DNA of 36,315 bases from Candidatus Angelobacter sp. Gp1-AA117 (GTDB taxonomy: Bacteria > Acidobacteriota > Terriglobia > Terriglobales > Acidobacteriaceae): contig QHVI01000055.1 in the NCBI GenBank assembly GCA_003223515.1, positions 1 to 36,315 on the forward strand, in the 5' to 3' direction. A model generated the notes under the pieces. That model did no database searches. It had not been told where the DNA came from and saw nothing but the letters and a program-made list of their open reading frames with translations. This document shows, in pieces, positions 31,539 through 36,315 of the stretch. The position numbers and the translations under genes are program-made. Numbering within the stretch: the first letter of the stretch is position 1; each line of letters opens with the position of its first letter.

Positions 31539-33212
31539 CTATCGCTGCGGCAGCAGACTTTCGGGTGGAACGGGCGTGAGCTGTTTGGTGATCTTCTCGC
31601 CTTCGCCCACAGTGACAGATTCTCCGAGCGATTCAACAGGCTTGAGAAACTCTGGATCAAACCAGGCAAAGGGCTCGACTTCTTCGAAGGCAAAGAGCTT
31701 GTACGAGCCCGGACGCACTCCTTTAAACACAAACGTTCCCCGATTTTCCGAAGAGGTGACGCGATATAAGCCGAGCGAGCGGCGTAGCTCATCAGCCGCG
31801 GGGACCAGAACCACGATTGCTTCGCGCGGCTGATCGTTGTCCACTACGGTGCCCGAGATTTGAGCGCCGTTGCCGGCCAGGACGATGTGGATCTGCCCCA
31901 CCGGGCCGGTCGAGGCGTTCAGGTCGCCGAGAAGAAGGTCCTGCTCACCATAAGACGCTGATTTGATCCATACATTCTCCGCTAGCTGGTCGAGGAAGAG
32001 CATCCAGATTCCGGCGGTCACACCGGGCATGTGAATGCTTCCATCGGGGCCGATCCTGCTGAAAGAGTCAAGACCGGAGACAATGTCTTCGGTGGAAACG
32101 AGCTGCACCATGACATGGGAAAGATTGGCAGCGGCCCCACCCTCCATCTCTACACGTCCACTGATGGCATACCCAGGAGAGAGAGTCAACCGGAAGTTGT
32201 CCTGGATAGCGGCGGCGGTTACTTCGATGGCTTCGCGTCCGGAGAGCACCAGCTTGTTGCTTTGCTGCGCGCCCAGCAGCAGGTATTCACCGGGAGCAAC
32301 TCCGCGAAATTCAAACCTGCCGGTGGCCGGGTCGAGGGTGGCGGTCAGACGGCCCACACCGGAGGCAGTGTTGCCCTCATTATGGGCGAGCACCACCTGC
32401 AGATGACTGCTGGAGAAATCCGGGATCGAGCTATAGACGCGTCCACGCACGGTGACGGCGCGGATGCGCTGCAGGTTGAAATCAATATCCGAAGCTTCAC
32501 CACCTTCCGGCAGAGGAACCATGGTGGCCGCCGTGGGATCGAGCACGCCGGGATAATAAAGAGGAGCGAAGGGATCAAGCATTTCAGGAACGAGCCCGCC
32601 CGTGTCCGGAAGATGGGACATCGGCGCGCCGTGCAGGGTGGCGAGCAGGTAATAGCGTCCGGCGGGAAGGCCGAAAACGCGGTATTCGCCACGATCGTTG
32701 GAACTGGCTCCGGAGACAGGCATCAACCGGCGTTTGCCGTTGGCATAACTGAAGCGCAGCACCTGAATGCCGACGCCCTGAACCGGTTCGCCTTCATTAT
32801 CGAGAGTGCGTCCGGAGATGGCTCCCAAGGGCGCCAGCTTGATGGTGATATCCCGCACCTGCTGGCGCGGAGCCAACGTCAGCACGGCGCCTGCGCCTTC
32901 CGGAGTGCGCGCGCCGTAAGGCTGACGCGCAAACCCGGGACGCTCTACCCAAAGCCGGTATGTTCCGGGCTCCACCTGGATGACGAAGTGACCTTCAGAG
33001 TCAGTATCGGTGCTGATAGGAGTGGGATTCTCGTGGGCACCGGCGGCCGACTTGATGTACATGACATGAGCATGGTTTACAGGAGCGCCGCTGACCTTGT
33101 TGAATACGGTGCCTTGCACAGTGGCCGGAGTGTTCTCCTGCGCGGCAGCTTGTGCGCAGAATCCGCACAGCAGCAGGATAGAGTTAAGTAAAACGTAATA
33201 CCTGTATGACAC
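31539..33212 (-). CDS. Secreted carboxypeptidase-regulatory-like (Cna-B/CarbopepD) repeat protein
   Basis: The 557-residue protein has a signal peptide (YVLLNSILLLCGFCAQAAAQ, cleavage near residue 25). At least three beta-sandwich units of the carboxypeptidase regulatory-like type follow, recognisable by VQGTVFNKVSGAPVNHAHV, ISGRTLDNEGEPVQGVGIQVL with YRVFGLPAGRYYLLA, and ISGTVVDNDQPREAIVVLV with GVRPGSYKLFAFEE. Proteins of this kind are abundant in Acidobacteria, where they sit outside the cell or in the envelope, sometimes as the front of TonB-dependent receptors. Here no receptor barrel follows, so it is probably a stand-alone adhesive or structural protein. It ends in VTVGEGEKITKQLTPVPPE. 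Function is otherwise unknown. Confidence 0.88.
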   Translation of the reverse strand: MSYRYYVLLNSILLLCGFCAQAAAQENTPATVQGTVFNKVSGAPVNHAHVMYIKSAAGAHENPTPISTDTDSEGHFVIQVEPGTYRLWVERPGFARQPYGARTPEGAGAVLTLAPRQQVRDITIKLAPLGAISGRTLDNEGEPVQGVGIQVLRFSYANGKRRLMPVSGASSNDRGEYRVFGLPAGRYYLLATLHGAPMSHLPDTGGLVPEMLDPFAPLYYPGVLDPTAATMVPLPEGGEASDIDFNLQRIRAVTVRGRVYSSIPDFSSSHLQVVLAHNEGNTASGVGRLTATLDPATGRFEFRGVAPGEYLLLGAQQSNKLVLSGREAIEVTAAAIQDNFRLTLSPGYAISGRVEMEGGAAANLSHVMVQLVSTEDIVSGLDSFSRIGPDGSIHMPGVTAGIWMLFLDQLAENVWIKSASYGEQDLLLGDLNASTGPVGQIHIVLAGNGAQISGTVVDNDQPREAIVVLVPAADELRRSLGLYRVTSSENRGTFVFKGVRPGSYKLFAFEEVEPFAWFDPEFLKPVESLGESVTVGEGEKITKQLTPVPPESLLPQR

Positions 33213-33500
33213 GGCTCGAAAACCTGCGCGAATTATAACCCGGCAGCGTAGCCGTGACTGCCGTGTTAAAGGAACAACGGAAATCCGAAATCAGGACAGT
33301 CGTAGAATGAAATAAATGGTAATCGGGTAATTGGTAATCTGGTAAATTGAGTGGCGCCCAGCAGACTCGCTATGCCCCACAATATTCGGAGGTTTTCATT
33401 TACTCATTTACCAACTTATTTATTTACCAATTCCCGATGACCTGATGATTCACCGATGACCCGATCTTACAAGCTGTTTCGCTCGTGTTAATCTTTACTC
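33213..33500. repeat. Spacer with GGTAAT and GATGACCCGAT microrepeats
   Basis: The spacer holds GGTAATCGGGTAATTGGTAA-type direct runs (about 33316-33345), the inverted ATTTACTCATTTACCAACTT-type runs (about 33399-33430), and GATGACCTGATGATTCACCG-type runs (about 33436-33465). These are the same families as at 8050-8095, 10395-10470 and 36072-36118. No gene is visible. Confidence 0.6.
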
Positions 33501-33728
33501 ATGGCGGTTAAGGTGATCCAGCTCGGCCAGGTGTGGCGCAATGACGAGAATGGCAATATCTTCCTGGTCACCAAGCTCTATAACGAGTTGTTCACGCAGT
33601 ATGCCATGCTGCGTCCGGCAAACTTCACTGCGCCGCAGGCCGATACCATTCGTGTGAAAGTGGCAAAGACCCCCGAAGGCGTGACCCTGCCCGGCTACAC
33701 CTTTACGCAGGATTCACAGGAGTTCTAG
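33501..33728 (+). CDS. Small conserved-looking protein of unknown function
   Basis: A 75-residue soluble protein beginning MAVKVIQLGQVWRNDENGN and ending TLPGYTFTQDSQEF. It looks like a single compact beta-rich domain. I recall no named family. It starts on ATG with a short A+T-rich upstream and its stop lies 14 bases before the DedA ATG, so the two are probably co-transcribed. Codon use is like that of the neighbours, which supports a real gene. Confidence 0.72.
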   Translation: MAVKVIQLGQVWRNDENGNIFLVTKLYNELFTQYAMLRPANFTAPQADTIRVKVAKTPEGVTLPGYTFTQDSQEF

Positions 33729-33742
33729 GCGCAAGCCATTCC

Positions 33743-34408
33743 ATGATTGAAAAAATCATTGGCAAATTGCTCGTCATCACCACCGCAGTCATTTCTTTTA
33801 GTGGTTATTGGGGCGTTCTTCTCCTGATGGCCATCGAATCTGCCTGTATTCCTTTGCCGTCGGAAATCATTATGCCCTTTGCCGGGTTTCTTGTTTATAA
33901 GGGAGGCACAACTCTTTTGTGGTTCCACACAGGCCAATTCACTCTGTTGTGGGCCGCGACTGCCGGCGCGGTGGGGTGCAATGTGGGCTCGGTGATCGCC
34001 TATGAGATTGGATATCACGGTGGGCGTCCGCTGGTGGACCGATATGGTTCAAAGCTGCTGTTGAGCCGCCATGACATTGAACTGGCGGACCGCTTCTTTC
34101 AGCGCTTCGGTTCGGCGGCGGTTTTCATCGGACGTCTGCTGCCCGTGATTCGCACCTTTATTGCATTGCCTGCCGGAATCGCGCGCATGCCCCGGCTGCG
34201 CTTTCACGTGTACACCTTTGTGGGATCGTGGCCCTGGTGCTTCGCGCTCTCATGGATCGGCATGAAGCTGGGCGAACAATGGAATAGCGATCCTCGTTTG
34301 AAGCATTGGTTGCACCGCCTGGACGTGGTGGTGCTGGCCTTCCTGGTGCTGGGCGTGACGTGGTTCGTGTGGTCACACTGGAAGAACCGCATGCGGGTGG
34401 CAGCATAG
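33743..34408 (+). CDS. DedA-family membrane protein (SNARE-associated/VTT)
   Basis: DedA proteins are inner-membrane lipid transporters or flippases, with members acting on undecaprenyl phosphate or phosphatidylethanolamine. The 221-residue protein has the family's early acidic motif in MAIESACIPLPSEIIMPFAGF (about 29-49), the GSVIAYEIGYHGGRPLVDRYG segment (about 80-100), and the signature FIGRLLPVIRTFIALPAGIARM (about 132-153) with its conserved arginines. It then ends in hydrophobic spans. The key residues are intact. The lipid carried cannot be told from sequence. It follows the small 75-residue protein closely. Confidence 0.93.
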   Translation: MIEKIIGKLLVITTAVISFSGYWGVLLLMAIESACIPLPSEIIMPFAGFLVYKGGTTLLWFHTGQFTLLWAATAGAVGCNVGSVIAYEIGYHGGRPLVDRYGSKLLLSRHDIELADRFFQRFGSAAVFIGRLLPVIRTFIALPAGIARMPRLRFHVYTFVGSWPWCFALSWIGMKLGEQWNSDPRLKHWLHRLDVVVLAFLVLGVTWFVWSHWKNRMRVAA

Positions 34409-34722
34409 ATTTTCTTAGCCGCTGATGAAGGCTGATAACGCTGATTTTGTGAGTCGCAATTGGTGGTCGAAATCTATCCGCTGGGGCTTTCCTTTTATAT
34501 TGCCTTATCTGTGCGGATGGTTTCATCTGGGTCATCAGTGTTGAGGTTTTTGGTTTTTCAGCGTGGATTAGCGTATAGGCGTATATCGGCGGCTAAGAAC
34601 CGCGCATATTTACAAAGCACCTTTAATACGAGAAGATAGCAAGTTTCCACTCAGAGCTCGTTTATTTCTGTCCAGTGCTTCAGGCCTGAGTATTCCAACG
34701 GTATAAGGATGGTCTTTTTTTG
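34409..34722. repeat. Spacer with TTAGCCGCTGAT inverted arms before ino1
   Basis: The left arm TTAGCCGCTGATGAAGGCTG (34415) and the right arm ATCGGCGGCTAAG (about 34586-34598) are complementary at their outer ends. Shorter ATCAGCG and CGGATGG pieces lie inside. This is another member of the intergenic arm-pair repeats. The last 120 bases are A+T-rich and should hold the ino1 promoter; AAGGAT at 34704-34709 may be its ribosome site. Confidence 0.5.
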
Positions 34723-36069
34723 ATGGCTAAATCTTCCACTTCAGAAACAAAACAGGGCACGCAAATCGCTCCCGCGAAAGGAAAGCTGGGGGTAATGATT
34801 CCGGGCATGGGCGCCGTGGCCACTACTTTTATGGCCGGGGTTGAAGCTGTTCGCAAGGGATATGCCGACCCCATCGGATCACTCACGCAGATGGGGACCG
34901 TGCGCCTGGGCAAGCGCACCGAAGCACGCTCGCCCAAGATCAAAGATTTTGTGCCGCTGGCCGGCCTCAATGACCTGGTGTTTACCGGTTGGGACATCTT
35001 TGAAGACGATGCCTATGATTCGGCCATTCATGCCGGAGTGATCGAAAAAGAGCTGCTCGGGAAGGTCAAGCCATTTCTGAAATCGATAACCCCGCGCCGG
35101 GCGGTATTTGATCGCAATTACGTGAAGAAGCTGGACGGCAAGCATGTGAAGAAGGGCCGCAACAAGATGGAACTGGCGGAGCAGTTGCGCGACGATATCC
35201 GCGAGTTCAAAAAGAAGTCAAAGGCTGACCGGCTGGTGATGATCTGGTGCGGCTCAACGGAAGTCTTCCTGCAGCAGAGTGAAGTACACTCTTCAGTCAA
35301 GGCTTTCGAACGCGGCCTGCAGAAGAACGACGAGAACATCGCGCCCTCCATGGTCTATGCCTACGCGGCGCTGAGCGAGGGTGTTCCCTTTGCCAATGGC
35401 GCACCGAACCTGACTGTGGACATTCCTGCCATGCTCGAACTCTCACGCCGCAACCGCGCACCGATTGCCGGAAAAGATTTCAAGACCGGGCAGACGCTGA
35501 TCAAGACCATTCTTGCGCCGGGATTCAAGGCGCGCATGATCGGCCTGCATGGCTGGTTCTCAACCAATATTCTTGGCAACCGTGATGGTGAGGTGCTCGA
35601 CGATCCCGGTTCATTCAAGACCAAGGAAGAATCGAAGCTTTCCGTGCTGGAACAGATACTCCAACCGGAGCTTTATCCCAAGCTCTACGGGAACATCCAT
35701 CACAAGGTGCGCATCAATTACTATCCGCCACGCGGGGATAACAAAGAAGGCTGGGACAACATCGACATCTTCGGCTGGCTCGGCTATCCCATGCAGATCA
35801 AGGTGGATTTCCTGTGCCGGGATTCCATCCTGGCGGCCCCGATTGTGCTTGACCTGGTGCTGTTTCTCGACCTGGCCCAGCGCAGCGAGGAACTCTGTGG
35901 ACTGGGAATTCAGGAATGGCTCAGCTTTTACCTGAAATCACCGATGACGGTGCCTGGACTGTATCCGGAGCATGACCTGTTCATCCAGTCGATGAAGCTG
36001 AAGAACACGCTGCGTCACCTGCGCGGGGAAGAGATGATTACGCACTTGGGGCTGGAGTACTACGACTGA
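34723..36069 (+). CDS. ino1: Inositol-3-phosphate synthase
   Basis: The NAD-dependent enzyme converts glucose 6-phosphate to inositol 3-phosphate, the first step to inositol lipids or inositol-derived solutes. The ATG at 34723 gives 448 residues. Motifs include GVMIPGMGAVATTFMAGV near the N terminus (NAD-binding GxGxxA-type loop), FVPLAGLNDLVFTGWDIFEDDAYD, GAPNLTVDIPAMLELSRR, the catalytic-region stretch APIAGKDFKTGQTLIKTILAP with its Lys residues, GWFSTNILGNRDGEVLDD, and FGWLGYPMQIKVDFLCRDSILAAPIVLDL. The length is shorter than the yeast enzyme, as is usual for bacteria. In Acidobacteria and Bacteroidota such genes have been linked to inositol phospholipids, but no lipid gene is adjacent here. 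An in-frame TTG directly precedes the ATG. Confidence 0.94.
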   Translation: MAKSSTSETKQGTQIAPAKGKLGVMIPGMGAVATTFMAGVEAVRKGYADPIGSLTQMGTVRLGKRTEARSPKIKDFVPLAGLNDLVFTGWDIFEDDAYDSAIHAGVIEKELLGKVKPFLKSITPRRAVFDRNYVKKLDGKHVKKGRNKMELAEQLRDDIREFKKKSKADRLVMIWCGSTEVFLQQSEVHSSVKAFERGLQKNDENIAPSMVYAYAALSEGVPFANGAPNLTVDIPAMLELSRRNRAPIAGKDFKTGQTLIKTILAPGFKARMIGLHGWFSTNILGNRDGEVLDDPGSFKTKEESKLSVLEQILQPELYPKLYGNIHHKVRINYYPPRGDNKEGWDNIDIFGWLGYPMQIKVDFLCRDSILAAPIVLDLVLFLDLAQRSEELCGLGIQEWLSFYLKSPMTVPGLYPEHDLFIQSMKLKNTLRHLRGEEMITHLGLEYYD

Positions 36070-36164
36070 GGACAATTGGGTAAATGGGTAAGTTAGATCG
36101 GGTGATCAGGTGATCGGAACCCAAGAGCCAAGAGCCTTTAGTTCCTCGCACCGGGTCTAAGCCC

Positions 36165-36181
36165 ACCGCCTTTCAGGCGGT
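36165..36181. repeat. REP-type hairpin beside the Y1 transposase gene
   Basis: ACCGCC-TTTCA-GGCGGT is an exact six-pair stem, 33 bases before the transposase ATG. Its loop-side CCTTTCAGG core resembles that of the REP hairpin at 9311-9328 read from the other strand (CCTTCAGG), which suggests a shared REP family. Confidence 0.65.
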
Positions 36182-36214
36182 CAGCTTCCAGCCAACCTGC
36201 TAGAGTAGAGCGGG

Positions 36215-36315
36215 ATGGTGGACTATCGACATAGCGGGCATGCGGTCTGGGACATTAAATATCACATCGTATGGATCACAAAGTACCGCTATAAGATTTT
36301 GCGAGGAGATATAGC
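36215..36315 (+). mobile_element. tnpA: IS200/REP-associated Y1 transposase (TnpA), 5' end only
   Basis: The ATG at 36215 opens a frame of 33 full codons running off the right edge. It reads MVDYRHSGHAVWDIKYHIVW, then ITKYRYKILRGDIA. The pattern H-x-V-x-D-x-x-Y-H-I-V-W-x-T-K-Y-R is the typical N terminus of the IS200/IS605 and RAYT single-strand transposases. The HUH pair and catalytic Tyr are beyond the window. An in-frame TAG at 36206-36208 confirms that the gene starts here. A REP hairpin lies just upstream, so it could be a domesticated RAYT rather than a full insertion sequence. Confidence 0.85.

Overview
The window looks like a piece of an acidobacterial (Terriglobia-like) chromosome. 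This is inferred from the trpS-scpA-scpB-rluB-hisC run, a secreted multi-repeat carboxypeptidase-regulatory-like protein, a moderately high G+C content, and intergenic spaces full of short degenerate repeats and REP-type hairpins. The window ends in the start of an IS200/REP-associated (Y1) transposase. No taxonomic marker such as rRNA is present, so the phylum call is an inference.

Layout. 1-7,110: tail-less start of an unknown gene, mnmA, a YfcE-type phosphoesterase directly abutting an orphan DppC-type permease, a large membrane patatin, and hisC. 7,111-12,403: a minus-strand housekeeping block made of rluB, scpB, scpA, trpS and a hexapeptide acyltransferase. 12,929-20,085: a secreted protein of unknown function, bioB, a broken NADAR-type antitoxin remnant, then an oxalate-flavoured set of OxlT-like MFS transporter, ketopantoate-reductase-like protein and Pcs60/AAE3-like oxalyl-CoA synthetase. 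20,330-21,446: a tRNA-Leu locus with an intact tRNA-Leu(UAG), two tRNA-Leu half-genes, a VOC protein and a 217-bp MITE with perfect inverted ends and a 12-13 bp target duplication.

21,448-30,496 is the accessory island and the most interesting part. A divergent pair encodes a seven-helix membrane protein and a hydrolase-less RelA/SpoT-type synthetase. These are followed by a tightly packed four-gene unit: a small membrane protein, an M29-type metallo-aminopeptidase with all five metal ligands, a P-loop NTPase with an N-terminal domain I do not recognise, and a STAND-like NTPase fused to a C-terminal trypsin-like protease with an intact His/Asp/Ser triad. Gaps of 7 and 2 bases and a GTGA overlap indicate an operon. 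Two peptidases of different catalytic class together with two NTPases and a membrane protein suggest a protease-activated immunity (biological conflict) system. I know of no described system with this exact composition. A decayed reading frame lies just downstream of it.

31,324-36,315: a short heptad-repeat ORF, the secreted carboxypeptidase-regulatory-like protein, a small conserved protein with a DedA membrane protein, myo-inositol-1-phosphate synthase (ino1) and the 5' end of the IS200/RAYT transposase. The remaining spacers hold several repeat families: TAAATAC and GGTAAT-type microrepeats, ACCGCAAAG-type arms, REP hairpins, and a ~225-bp direct repeat flanking bioB-MFS.
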